The position numbers and the translations under genes are program-made. A stretch of 64,000 nt of DNA from JABCZH01 sp963803775 (lineage in GTDB: Bacteria; Acidobacteriota; Terriglobia; Terriglobales; Acidobacteriaceae): positions 62,001 through 126,000 of the forward strand of contig CAWDNS010000003.1 of assembly GCA_963803775.1 (NCBI GenBank), in the 5' to 3' direction. Numbering within the stretch: the stretch's first letter is position 1; each line of letters begins with the position of its first letter. The notes beneath the pieces were generated by a model. It ran no database searches. It saw only the letters and a list, made by a program, of their open reading frames with translations, and had not been told where the DNA came from. Positions 1-8,619 of this stretch are shown here, piece after piece.

Positions 1-599
1 CCGTACGTCGTGGCCTTGCCACCTTCTGGATCGCGCGCCCAAACGATGTCATAAATTGAATCCACGTCCTGTAAAAAAGCTGCGATTCGTTCCAAACCGT
101 AAGTCAGCTCCGCCGAGATCGGGTCGAGGTCCACTCCGCCGCACTGCTGGAAGTAGGTAAACTGCGTGACTTCGAGACCATCGAGCATGACCTGCCAGCC
201 CACGCCCCATGCGCTGAGCGTTGGCGCTTCCCAGTTGTCTTCCTCGAACTTGATGTCGTGCTGGCGCAGGTCAATGCCGATGGCGGCCAGCGATTCCAGG
301 TATAGCTCCTGCACGTTCTCCGGCGGCGGCTTCAGAATGACCTGTAATTGTGTGTGCTTATAAAGACGGTTTGGGTTCTCGCCATAGCGGCCATCGGCCG
401 GGCGGCGTGAGGGCTGGACATACGCGACCTTATAAGGTTGTGGCCCCAGCACCCGCAGAAAAGTTTCCGGAGCCATGGTGCCGGCACCGACTTCCACGTC
501 GTAGGGTTGCTGCAATACGCAGCCGCGCTCCGCCCAAAATGTCTGGAGCCGCAGTATAAGCTCCTGAAACGTCAACGATTTGGGGTTGGATGGGTTCAA
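1..599 (-). CDS. glyQ: Glycyl-tRNA synthetase alpha subunit, 3' end cut by window edge
   Basis: Catalytic alpha chain of the bacterial alpha2beta2 glycyl-tRNA synthetase, which charges tRNA-Gly in the cytoplasm. The reverse-strand translation reads TFQELILRLQTFWAERGC near the start, then YVQPSRRPADGRYGENPNR, and later WQVMLDGLEVTQFTYFQQCG, all characteristic GlyQ blocks. The C-terminal part (about a third of the protein) lies beyond position 1. No ATG is available near the N-terminus. TTG at 597-599 (LNPSNPKSLTFQ) or TTG at 573-575 (LTFQ) are the likely starts, and neither has a clear Shine-Dalgarno, so the start is uncertain. glyS would be expected downstream, outside the window. Confidence 0.9.
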   Translation of the reverse strand, partial: MNPSNPKSLTFQELILRLQTFWAERGCVLQQPYDVEVGAGTMAPETFLRVLGPQPYKVAYVQPSRRPADGRYGENPNRLYKHTQLQVILKPPPENVQELYLESLAAIGIDLRQHDIKFEEDNWEAPTLSAWGVGWQVMLDGLEVTQFTYFQQCGGVDLDPISAELTYGLERIAAFLQDVDSIYDIVWARDPEGGKATTY

Positions 600-892
600 T
601 GCTTGTTCAGTGACACGTGGATTAAGCAACGATTGTAACGGAAGCAGGGGAAGTCGTCAGCTTACAGCGTCGGAGGCATCGTCGGACGCATCGATGGACG
701 CCATTTTCTCCTCTTGCGAAAAAAACAAAGTGGTGTAAAATCGGTGCACTTTTTTGAAGTCGGAAAAAGACTCCGACTACACCCCACGGGCGGAAGGCCA
801 TAACCAAATCCGACGTGCGGTTTCCCTCTTGCAGGTCAGTTCGCCGCTTATTGAACGGACTCGATTGCTGCACGGTTGACAAAATAACCTAT
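600..892. other. Intergenic region between glyQ and the PilZ-SPOR gene
   Basis: This divergent 293-bp gap must hold the promoters of both neighbours. It contains a 7-bp inverted repeat (arms 758-764 and 772-778, 7-nt loop) preceded by a run of T. A TTGACA hexamer lies at 876-881 but has no -10 at the right distance before the ATG at 893. I see no convincing gene here. Confidence 0.4.
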
Positions 893-2512
893 ATGGTTTC
901 CCCCAACCCAGTGGTACAAGGCATCACAAACCTGGAACGCCGCCGAACTCCGCGAACCACAATTACCGGGCACGCCTACATCAACATCGAGCCGAACAAT
1001 GGCGGCATCGTTTTGAACGTCTCGGATGAAGGACTCTGCTTTCACTCCTTTGACCCGGTACCGCGGAATGGGAAGGTCCGCTTCTGGTTCTCGGATCGCA
1101 ACCGGCGAATCGAGGCGCAAGCCACGCTGGCATGGACGGATGAGACACAAAAAGCCGGCTTGCAATTCACCACTTTGCCCGCGGAAGCTCGCGAACAAAT
1201 CCGCCAATGGATGATCCAATCGGCAACTCCACGCGGCGCTGTCGATGGATCCGCACCGGCAGCTTTGCCGCCCCGCGGATTTCCGGTTCGGACTGACAAG
1301 CGAGCGGAAATGAAGCCAGTGCCGGTTGGTTCGGCAGCGCTCGGGGCAGTTTCAACCGAGTTAAAAGCCCCCAAGCAATTAAGCGGATTCTCCCGAGGCT
1401 TAGTCACCGGACTTTTGTTTTCGGCCGTCGTGGTGGCGGCATTTTTGTTCCAGGGCTATCGTCGTGAGTTCGGCGAGTCGCTGATTCGGCTGGGAGAACG
1501 ATTCGCGGCAAAACCTCAGGTGCAGACTGTAGCAACGCCGACAACATTGTCTGCCACACCCATAGCGGCGGCGATGGTGTCGCCGCCCGCAACTCCGGTG
1601 GTATTGCCGGCAGCAGCGCCGATTCCGGTTCCGCCGTCTGCGAAGACCCCACCGCATAAGGACAAAGAAGCAATCCCGCAGAACAAACTCGTGCAGCCGC
1701 CGCAGAAGATCGTGTCGCCACCCTTGGCAAACCCGGCCCCAATGCAGCAGACAAAGATCGAGCCCGCGAGGCTAGCCACGCCACCTGCGTCCACTGCGAC
1801 TGCCGCGCCTGCTCCGAAAATTACGGACATAACTGCTCCCACGACTTCGTCAACGCCTCCGGCGACTCCTTCGCCAACCCCTGCCGTCGCGTCCGGTCCT
1901 AATCTTGTTCCAGCTAAACCCGCATCAGTGCCAAACGTCGAAGCGGCGAAGCAACCTGAGGTGCAGACCGAGAGTTCGACAGCGGAGAATGCTGCCTCAA
2001 CATCCGAACTGTATTTCGATGTGGGGAAATTCAAGAATCAGTCGCAGGCACACGTCCAGATGGACAAACTATCGCAGCTTGGCTTTCCCACGACTGCGGT
2101 TCAAAAGGGTTTCCTATGGAGCAATTCCTATCACATACTGGTTGGCCCCTACAGTGATGAGGAACGGGCCAAAACCACACACAAGAATCTGGTGTCCAAC
2201 GGGTTCAAGCCACGGCCTTTCGAAAGAGGTTCCAGACCCTTCACGTTAGGCGCCCTGGTGACGCTAAACGGTACACGTACGCCCCCGGGAGATTACATCA
2301 TCAGTTGGGAATCCTCTCTCGACGATGCCAGTGTGAAATTGCTGCACAACGATCTCTTGGTTGCCAGCGCCAACGGGAGGTGGGTGAAACGCGACGTCAA
2401 ATTTGCGCGTGATGCTTATGTATATAGGAGAAATGCTGACGGATCGCGAACTCTGCTTGAAATTCGTTTTGGGGGTACGCATCAGGCCCTTGTCTTTGGC
2501 AAACCGTCCTGA
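893..2512 (+). CDS. PilZ - transmembrane - SPOR domain protein
   Basis: Predicted 539-residue membrane protein joining a c-di-GMP receptor domain to a peptidoglycan-binding-like domain. Residues about 14-100 form a PilZ domain with the ligand motifs ERRRTPR and NVSDEG. One transmembrane helix lies at about 159-176, then a long Pro/Ala/Thr-rich linker to about 370. Residues 371-449 look like a SPOR repeat domain (YFDVGKFKNQSQAHVQMDKL ... YHILVGPYSD). A final 90-residue domain, perhaps beta-rich, has no family I can name. The ATG at 893 is preferred over upstream in-frame codons because the PilZ domain starts right after it. By topology PilZ is cytoplasmic and SPOR periplasmic, so I infer c-di-GMP signalling to the cell wall or septum; this is inference. 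Confidence 0.75.
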   Translation: MVSPNPVVQGITNLERRRTPRTTITGHAYINIEPNNGGIVLNVSDEGLCFHSFDPVPRNGKVRFWFSDRNRRIEAQATLAWTDETQKAGLQFTTLPAEAREQIRQWMIQSATPRGAVDGSAPAALPPRGFPVRTDKRAEMKPVPVGSAALGAVSTELKAPKQLSGFSRGLVTGLLFSAVVVAAFLFQGYRREFGESLIRLGERFAAKPQVQTVATPTTLSATPIAAAMVSPPATPVVLPAAAPIPVPPSAKTPPHKDKEAIPQNKLVQPPQKIVSPPLANPAPMQQTKIEPARLATPPASTATAAPAPKITDITAPTTSSTPPATPSPTPAVASGPNLVPAKPASVPNVEAAKQPEVQTESSTAENAASTSELYFDVGKFKNQSQAHVQMDKLSQLGFPTTAVQKGFLWSNSYHILVGPYSDEERAKTTHKNLVSNGFKPRPFERGSRPFTLGALVTLNGTRTPPGDYIISWESSLDDASVKLLHNDLLVASANGRWVKRDVKFARDAYVYRRNADGSRTLLEIRFGGTHQALVFGKPS

Positions 2513-2572
2513 CCGACTGTCCGCGGATTGGCTCAGCTAAACCACTTGCCCCGCGACTGATCGATCAAGTTT

Positions 2573-3316
2573 CTAGAACCCACCTTTCTCCAACATTCCT
2601 GCAGTCACCAGCTTCTTTTCGATGTGCCGCTGCAGGGTCTGAATCAAGAACTTTCGCAGGTCGCCAGCCTGTGCCTTGGGCCACGGCGCACCGGCAAAGC
2701 TGTCCAGTGGTGCACGGAACATTTGTGCAGCCAGCGTGCGCGACTCCGACGACATTTCCGAAGACGCCAGCCGCTTGTCGTCCACACACACTAATCCGTC
2801 AGCCAAGGCGTGAAAGAACGCGCGGCTGCCATTCAGCGTGCGCCCGCAAGCCATGCATTCGGATAGTTCGGGCAGATAACCCATGAGGCGGGTCATCCAA
2901 AGTTCGAAATAGGTAATGGGCAACCACAGGTCAGAGCCGCGCAAGCCGGCCAGAACGGCAAGGGCTAGACGGAAAACTGCATCGTTGGGCTCGCGGTCGG
3001 GCAGAAGCTCATCCAGCAACTCAGCCACATGCGCGAGCGCTACTGCTCGTGAATACGTGACTTCCGAGGCGAGAGGGGATTCCAACACCTCGCAGGAATC
3101 TAACCGCGCCAACTCCTGCCGTTCACGGTCTTCGTAGTGGACTCGCACATAGGTCAGAGGTTCGAGCGCACCTCCGAAGCGGCGCCTGGATTTCTTGGCC
3201 GAGCGGGCAACCCCGCGAACCTTGCCCTCCGCACGAGTGAATAGAGTGACCAGCAGGTCGGCTTCCCGCAACGGATATGTTCGCAGAACGATTGCTTCCG
3301 ATTCCTTCAATAACAT
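2573..3316 (-). CDS. recO: DNA repair protein RecO
   Basis: RecO helps load RecA in the RecFOR recombination-repair pathway. The 247-residue product has the N-terminal OB-fold start (SEAIVLRTYPLREADLLVTL, then FTRAEGKVRGVARSAKKS) and the C-terminal helical domain with a CMAC half zinc motif around residue 155 (CMACGRTLNGSRAFFH). Length is normal for the family. The ATG at 3314-3316 opens exactly at the conserved MLLKESEAIVLR start. It is a single gene, convergent with the PilZ-SPOR gene on its 3' side. Confidence 0.92.
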   Translation of the reverse strand: MLLKESEAIVLRTYPLREADLLVTLFTRAEGKVRGVARSAKKSRRRFGGALEPLTYVRVHYEDRERQELARLDSCEVLESPLASEVTYSRAVALAHVAELLDELLPDREPNDAVFRLALAVLAGLRGSDLWLPITYFELWMTRLMGYLPELSECMACGRTLNGSRAFFHALADGLVCVDDKRLASSEMSSESRTLAAQMFRAPLDSFAGAPWPKAQAGDLRKFLIQTLQRHIEKKLVTAGMLEKGGF

Positions 3317-3697
3317 CGAAGCCCATTTAAAACCAATGTGTCCCTTAAGTTAATGCTTAATTGTAAATGGAAAGCGGCTGGGGAAAATGACTTGCGTCCA
3401 GGCACAACTTGCCAGCGTCATGATGCGCCAGGCAGCACTTGCCGCCCAGGGGACAGGAATCTTGCTGCGGCCGCTGGAATCGCAGAGTGCAGTGCGAATG
3501 AAATCAACCACCTGCCAAAAAGGGTTGGAGCGCGGGAGTTGGCATTAGAGTTGCGATTGAGCTGGTGTGATCTGTTGACGGTCTTAGGTAACAAGGGTGG
3601 GTTCGAAGGGAGTCTGCTAAAGACCTCGCTCGGGCAGCCGATAGGTCTAAGAGACAGAAATCTACCGACTTCGTAGTTCCATTTCAGGAGGCAACAC
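3317..3697. other. Intergenic region upstream of the small unknown protein
   Basis: This 381-bp region separates divergent recO and the 3698 gene. Apart from a candidate sigma-54 promoter at 3540-3554 I recognise nothing. A 112-codon open frame here lacks a ribosome-binding site and protein-like composition and is not called. Confidence 0.4.
3540..3554 (+). promoter_or_regulatory. Candidate sigma-54 (-24/-12) promoter
   Basis: The sequence TGGCAT-TAGAG-TTGC matches the sigma-54 consensus TGGCAC-N5-TTGC at 9 of 10 defined positions, with the diagnostic GG-N10-GC spacing. It would start transcription near 3566, about 130 nt before the gene at 3698. Two sigma-54 activators are encoded elsewhere in the window. 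Confidence 0.45.
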
Positions 3698-4189
3698 ATG
3701 TCCGTCGCGGGAATCTCAAGTAGCATTCTCAGCCAAGCCACAGCCCAACCGCCGTCCGTCAGGCAACAGGAAGATGCTGCCTGGCGGCAGTTGGAACAAG
3801 GGCTACAATCCGGCAATCAAACCGCAACACAACAGGCATATAACACTCTGGCTTCGTTCGGGCCGAACAACTCTGGTCCGTTCTCTAACTCCACACAGGC
3901 TGCTGAGTTCAAAAGCTTGGGACAGTCGATCCAGGCAGGAGATCTAACTGGCGCCCAACAACAAGCCAGCCAAATCGCAGGGCAGCAACTCACTAAGGAT
4001 TTCAACCGATACGAAAAGGATGTGCAAACGGGAAATCCGGCAGGCGGACAAGCTTTGGCTGACCTGAGAGGGGACACCTGGGCAGTGAACGGCTCGCAAC
4101 CCCAGTCTTCCGCAGCTCTTTCAATCTCCGCTGTTGCCGGTGGGGAAAATCCTGCACCCGCCGCAAGTGCGGTCAGCATCCAGGCGTAA
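3698..4189 (+). CDS. Small Gln/Ala-rich protein of unknown function
   Basis: A 163-residue protein with a strong ribosome-binding site (AGGAGG about 7 nt before the ATG). It has no signal peptide or membrane segment. It contains two similar internal repeats, one around WRQLEQGLQSGNQTATQQAY and one around FKSLGQSIQAGDLTGAQQQA, each followed by a further Gln/Ala-rich stretch. The pattern resembles paired short helices. I do not recognise a characterised family. A candidate sigma-54 promoter lies upstream, so expression may be conditional. Confidence 0.65.
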   Translation: MSVAGISSSILSQATAQPPSVRQQEDAAWRQLEQGLQSGNQTATQQAYNTLASFGPNNSGPFSNSTQAAEFKSLGQSIQAGDLTGAQQQASQIAGQQLTKDFNRYEKDVQTGNPAGGQALADLRGDTWAVNGSQPQSSAALSISAVAGGENPAPAASAVSIQA

Positions 4190-4378
4190 CCCTTGGAAAT
4201 ATGGGCGGGCAGACGGCGGGAGATCCCATTAACCGGTGCAAGCAGAGCGGCAATCTTCGAGGTAACCAGCATCCGGTTACTGACGATGGTAACCACGGTC
4301 ATCTTGCCCATCCCGCCAACCTGCTTCACTCTAGGGTCTGCTGGGAATTCTGCTGAAGCGCGCACCAACTGACCGGAA

Positions 4379-5044
4379 ATGAATAAATCTGAAACCTCCG
4401 CGCCGGGCGCGGATTGGACCAAGCTTCTCACCGACCCGCAGATCGCGAGCCATCTCGGCGAGCTGTTACGGGCCTATCGGGAAGCTCCGCCCGAGAAGCG
4501 CGACCTCGCGCTGCTCGAGGCCATGCGCAAGATCAAAGGCGAATCGGCCAATGAGCAGCCCACGGGCGGCTCGTCGTCTTCAGCTCATCCCAATCCCATC
4601 GAGCAAGTAGTCGCTACCGATTCCGCTGCCAGCCCGCCTTTCGAGCCTGACATTTTTACGCCGTCATGGGGGGAAGATCGCAGGCACTATCCTCGTATGA
4701 AGTGTTTTGTCGCGGTCGAATTGCGCATGGAGGGTTCTTCCACTCCCGTTTGGGGCAACCTCTCGAACACCAGCCGGGGAGGATGTTTCGTAGAAACGGC
4801 CACCATGCTGGGCGACGGCGCCAGGCTTGAAATTGGGCTGTGGGTGGCCAACGGGAAAATCTGGATCAAGGGTCTGATCATCAACGGAATCGTGACACGA
4901 AGCAATTCCTTCGGACTCCGCATCAAGTTTGGCGAAATGGAGACCTCGGAGCGCGAACGGCTGCGCGAGTTCCTGAAATTTGTGGAAAACACTACCAAGG
5001 GTTACCACTACGAGCACGGCTACCTGGCGCAGATCAAGCGCTAG
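4379..5044 (+). CDS. PilZ domain protein with N-terminal helical extension
   Basis: A 221-residue soluble protein. The first ~95 residues are polar and include a helical segment (LLRAYREAPPEKRDLALLEA). The C-terminal ~125 residues form a PilZ domain with DRRHYPR and NTSRGG, the two c-di-GMP contact motifs. It is probably a c-di-GMP effector; the output partner is unknown. The ATG at 4379 has only a weak upstream AACTGACCGGAA sequence as possible ribosome-binding site. It stands alone between the small unknown gene and tkt. Confidence 0.75.
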   Translation: MNKSETSAPGADWTKLLTDPQIASHLGELLRAYREAPPEKRDLALLEAMRKIKGESANEQPTGGSSSSAHPNPIEQVVATDSAASPPFEPDIFTPSWGEDRRHYPRMKCFVAVELRMEGSSTPVWGNLSNTSRGGCFVETATMLGDGARLEIGLWVANGKIWIKGLIINGIVTRSNSFGLRIKFGEMETSERERLREFLKFVENTTKGYHYEHGYLAQIKR

Positions 5045-5227
5045 AGTTTCGCGCTTCCAGCTATTTGTATTCCCTCATCACTGAATCCTTCCCGATGGAA
5101 AATCATCTCAAATATTGAGATTCCCGTTGCTGCGGCTGTCCCGATTTCGTTCGTCACCCGCGTATGGCAATAACTTGATAAACTGCCTGAGTAGAACTCC
5201 GATTCGACCTGAAAGGAGAACGCTTCT

Positions 5228-7309
5228 ATGGTAGCGAGCGAGCAGATTCTGACCGCCAAGCAATTGGACCTTCTTTGCATCAACACGATTCGCACCCTGG
5301 CCATTGACGCGGTACAGAAAGCCAACTCCGGCCACCCCGGCGCGCCCATGGGATTGGCACCGGTCACTTACTCTCTGTTTCAGCAGTTCCTGCGCTTCGA
5401 TCCGAACGATCCCACATGGCCTGACCGTGATCGCTTTGTGCTCTCCAACGGCCACGCGTCGATGTTGCTGTACGCGATGTTGTATCTGAGCGGGGTTCGT
5501 AGCGTGAACTCCGCCGGCCAACCGACGAACGAGCTTGCCATCTCTCTGGACGAAATAAAGAGATTTCGCCAACTCGACAGCCGCACTCCCGGGCATCCCG
5601 AATACGGCGTAGCAGCTGGCATTGAAACTACTACCGGGCCGCTTGGCCAAGGCGTGGGCAACAGTGTAGGCATGGCGATCGCCAGCAAATGGCTGGCGGC
5701 GCACTACAACCGCCCAGGCTTCGAACTATTTACCTATAAGACCTATGCCATGTGCGGCGATGGCGACATGATGGAAGGCATCGGTTCCGAAGCGGCTTCG
5801 CTTGCCGGCCATTTGAAGCTCTCCAACTTGTGCTGGATGTATGACAACAATCGGATCACACTCGATGGACCTGCTGACTGGTCATTCACGGAAGATGTAG
5901 GTGCACGCTTCCTCGCCTATGGCTGGAATGTCACTCACGTGACCGATGCCAATGACCTCGATGCGTTGGGGAAGGCTTACAACAACTTCCTGCAGACGAA
6001 CGACCGGCCTACGCTGATCGTGGTAAACAGTCATATTGGATATGGATCACCTAACAAGCACGATACCAGCGAAGCTCACGGGGAACCGCTGGGCGAAAAA
6101 GAAGTGCAGCTGACCAAGAAGAATTACGGCTGGCCCGAAGATGCAAACTTCCTGGTTCCGGATGGCGTGCTTGATCATTTTCGGCTTGGTATTGGCAAGC
6201 GCGGCCCCGAACTTCGGCAGAAGTGGAGCAAGCTGTTTGACGACTATGCGAAGAAGTATCCCGAACTCGCGGAAGAACTGAAACAAATGCAGCGCCGGGA
6301 ATTGCCCAAGGGATGGGACAAAGACCTGCCTTCATTCCCAGCCGACGCCAAAGGTGTGGGGACTCGGGAGAGCTCGGGCAAAGTGCTCAACACCCTTGCA
6401 CAGAATGTTCCCTGGCTCATCGGAGGCTCGGCGGATCTGGCAGGCTCGGACCGCACGCGGCTTAAGTTCGAAGGCGCAGGAGACTTTCAACCAGGAAGCT
6501 ATGGCGGGCGCAACTTGCACTTCGGTGTGCGTGAGCACGGCATGGGTGCGGCGTTGAATGGAATGGTGGTCTCAAAGCTGCGTGCCTTCGGCGGAACATT
6601 TTTCAATTTCAGCGACTACATGAAGCCGGCGATTCGTCTGGCCGCCCTAATGGAAATCCCCAGCATCTTCATTTATACCCATGACTCGATCAGTTTGGGC
6701 GAGGACGGTCCGACGCATCAACCGGTCGAGCAGTTGGCTGGTTTACGAGCAATGCCAGGGCTGGTTTTACTGCGACCTGCGGATGCCAACGAAGTCGTAG
6801 AAGCCTGGAAGGTCATCATGCAGCTGACTCATCAGCCGGTCGCGCTGGTTCTGACGCGGCAAGCTCTTCCGACTCTTGATCGCACGAAATATGGGTCAGC
6901 TGCAGGTGTTTCCAAGGGAGCCTACGTTCTGGTGGACGCGCCTGATGGCAAGCCCGACGTTATCTTGCTCGCAACAGGGAGTGAAGTCTCGCTCTGCATC
7001 AGTGCACACGAACAGCTAACGTCCGCTGGAGTCAAGGTGAGAGTGGTAAGCATGCCTTCCTGGGATATCTTTGAAAAACAGACCGATGGCTACAAGAACC
7101 AGGTTTTGCCGCCAACCGTGAAAGCACGAGTGTCGGTGGAGCAGGCTGCGACCCTCGGATGGGACAGGTACGTCGGTCCCAGCGGCAAGATGATCGGTAT
7201 GCACAGCTTCGGAGCCTCAGCCCCTGCTAAAGATGTGCAGAAGAAGTTCGGATTTACCGTGGAACATGTAGTCGAAGCAGCACGCGAGGCGATTGCGCAA
7301 TCCAAGTAG
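5228..7309 (+). CDS. tkt: Transketolase
   Basis: Thiamine-diphosphate enzyme of the non-oxidative pentose phosphate pathway that moves two-carbon units between sugar phosphates. The 693-residue length is typical. Visible motifs are SGHPGAPMGLAP at the N-terminus, the ThDP/Mg site GDGDMMEGIGSEAASLAG, the substrate loop HDSISLGEDGPTHQPVEQLA and the C-terminal domain GSEVSLCISA. The ATG at 5228 is preceded by GAAAGGAG with good spacing. It is first in a same-strand cluster with tal (32-bp gap), zwf and glk, consistent with coordinated sugar-phosphate metabolism. Confidence 0.96.
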   Translation: MVASEQILTAKQLDLLCINTIRTLAIDAVQKANSGHPGAPMGLAPVTYSLFQQFLRFDPNDPTWPDRDRFVLSNGHASMLLYAMLYLSGVRSVNSAGQPTNELAISLDEIKRFRQLDSRTPGHPEYGVAAGIETTTGPLGQGVGNSVGMAIASKWLAAHYNRPGFELFTYKTYAMCGDGDMMEGIGSEAASLAGHLKLSNLCWMYDNNRITLDGPADWSFTEDVGARFLAYGWNVTHVTDANDLDALGKAYNNFLQTNDRPTLIVVNSHIGYGSPNKHDTSEAHGEPLGEKEVQLTKKNYGWPEDANFLVPDGVLDHFRLGIGKRGPELRQKWSKLFDDYAKKYPELAEELKQMQRRELPKGWDKDLPSFPADAKGVGTRESSGKVLNTLAQNVPWLIGGSADLAGSDRTRLKFEGAGDFQPGSYGGRNLHFGVREHGMGAALNGMVVSKLRAFGGTFFNFSDYMKPAIRLAALMEIPSIFIYTHDSISLGEDGPTHQPVEQLAGLRAMPGLVLLRPADANEVVEAWKVIMQLTHQPVALVLTRQALPTLDRTKYGSAAGVSKGAYVLVDAPDGKPDVILLATGSEVSLCISAHEQLTSAGVKVRVVSMPSWDIFEKQTDGYKNQVLPPTVKARVSVEQAATLGWDRYVGPSGKMIGMHSFGASAPAKDVQKKFGFTVEHVVEAAREAIAQSK

Positions 7310-7341
7310 CACGCTAATCGTTATTCAACAACGAGGTGTTT

Positions 7342-8502
7342 ATGCAACCGACCGGAATTCTCGAAACCGCTAAAGCCACCAACCCCTTGAAAGATCTGCA
7401 GAAGTTTGGCCAGTCGGTATGGCTGGATTACATCCGTCGCGACTTGTTCACCAGCGGCGAACTCAAGCGCTTGATCGATGAAGATGGCTTGCGGGGGATG
7501 ACCTCGAATCCTGCGATTTTTGAAAAAGCCATCGATGACAGCACGCTCTACGCGGATATGCTCAAGCAACTGGCGTCGCGAACCGACCTGGATGCCACAG
7601 GTCGCTATGAGCTGCTCGCCATTCGCGACATCCAGGCCGCCGCCGACGCCCTACGCTCTGTCTACGACAGCAGCAAACGCCGCGACGGCTATGTGAGTCT
7701 CGAAGTATCGCCCTACTTGGCTCGTGATACCGAAGGCACTTTGAAAGAAGCGCGCCGGCTGTGGAAAGCCGTCAACCGCGAGAACCTGATGGTCAAAGTT
7801 CCCGGCACAACCGAGGGCATTCCCGCCTTCCAGCAATTGATCGGCGAAGGTATCAACATCAATGTGACGCTGCTGTTTGCCCAGGAAGTGTATGCCAAAG
7901 TCGCGGAAGCCTACCTCGCCGGCGTTGAGCAGCTCGCAGCTCGGGGTGGTGATGTACGCCGGATCGCCAGTGTGGCCAGCTTCTTTATCAGCCGCATCGA
8001 TTCCTTGGTGGATTCCATTATTGCGACCCGATTGAAAACTCCCAAGGACGATCGCGAAAAGGCTGACTTGCAAAGTGTCATGGGTAAGGTGGCGATTGCC
8101 AATGGCAAGGAAACCTACCAAAGCTACTTGAAAATCTTCGGCAGCGACCGCTGGAAGAAACTGGCTGCGAAAGGCGCACAGACGCAGCGCGTTCTCTGGG
8201 CCAGCACCAGCACCAAGAACCCCAATTACCGTGACGTGATGTACGTCGAGGAACTGATCGGGCCTGACACTGTGGACACCATTCCTCCGGCGACCTTCGA
8301 TGCATTCCGCGATCATGGTCATCCCCGAGCCAGTTTGGCTGAGGATGTGGAATCGGCGAATCGCACCATGGCGACTCTGGCGCGGCTGGGGATCTCGATC
8401 AAGGAAGTCACCGACAAGCTGACCGACGACGGCGTTCGTCTGTTCGCGGACGCCTTTGACAAGCTCTTGAAAGCCGTCGATAAGAGTTCGCAGTCCAAGT
8501 GA
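7342..8502 (+). CDS. tal: Transaldolase
   Basis: Transfers a dihydroxyacetone unit between sugar phosphates through a lysine Schiff base. The 386-residue product belongs to the longer transaldolase class seen in actinobacteria and acidobacteria. Motifs include GMTSNPAIFEKAI near residue 55 and NLMVKVPGTTEGIPAFQQL with the active-site lysine, followed by INVTLLFAQEVY. I chose ATG 7342 over a GTG six nt upstream because CGAGG at 7332-7336 gives normal spacing to the ATG. It lies 32 bp after tkt. Confidence 0.95.
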   Translation: MQPTGILETAKATNPLKDLQKFGQSVWLDYIRRDLFTSGELKRLIDEDGLRGMTSNPAIFEKAIDDSTLYADMLKQLASRTDLDATGRYELLAIRDIQAAADALRSVYDSSKRRDGYVSLEVSPYLARDTEGTLKEARRLWKAVNRENLMVKVPGTTEGIPAFQQLIGEGININVTLLFAQEVYAKVAEAYLAGVEQLAARGGDVRRIASVASFFISRIDSLVDSIIATRLKTPKDDREKADLQSVMGKVAIANGKETYQSYLKIFGSDRWKKLAAKGAQTQRVLWASTSTKNPNYRDVMYVEELIGPDTVDTIPPATFDAFRDHGHPRASLAEDVESANRTMATLARLGISIKEVTDKLTDDGVRLFADAFDKLLKAVDKSSQSK

Positions 8503-8619
8503 CGAGTATGACCAGCCAATCTACGAACTTCCGCTAGCCTTAAGTTTTTTTCGATGACGTTACGGGCAGGCGGAGTAAACGCATAGGCCTTGCACCGGAA
8601 AGAACCTGATTAAATTAAG

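Noticed and set aside
622..882. 86-codon minus-strand frame upstream of the PilZ-SPOR gene
   Set aside because: It has no ribosome-binding site or recognisable domain, and it overlaps the presumed promoter region.
876..895. TTGACA as a sigma-70 promoter for the PilZ-SPOR gene
   Set aside because: The only AT-rich hexamer downstream is far too close, and the start codon would precede a properly spaced -10.
3338..3676. 112-codon frame between recO and the 3698 gene
   Set aside because: Its composition is not protein-like, it has no ribosome-binding site, and it overlaps the sigma-54-like motif.
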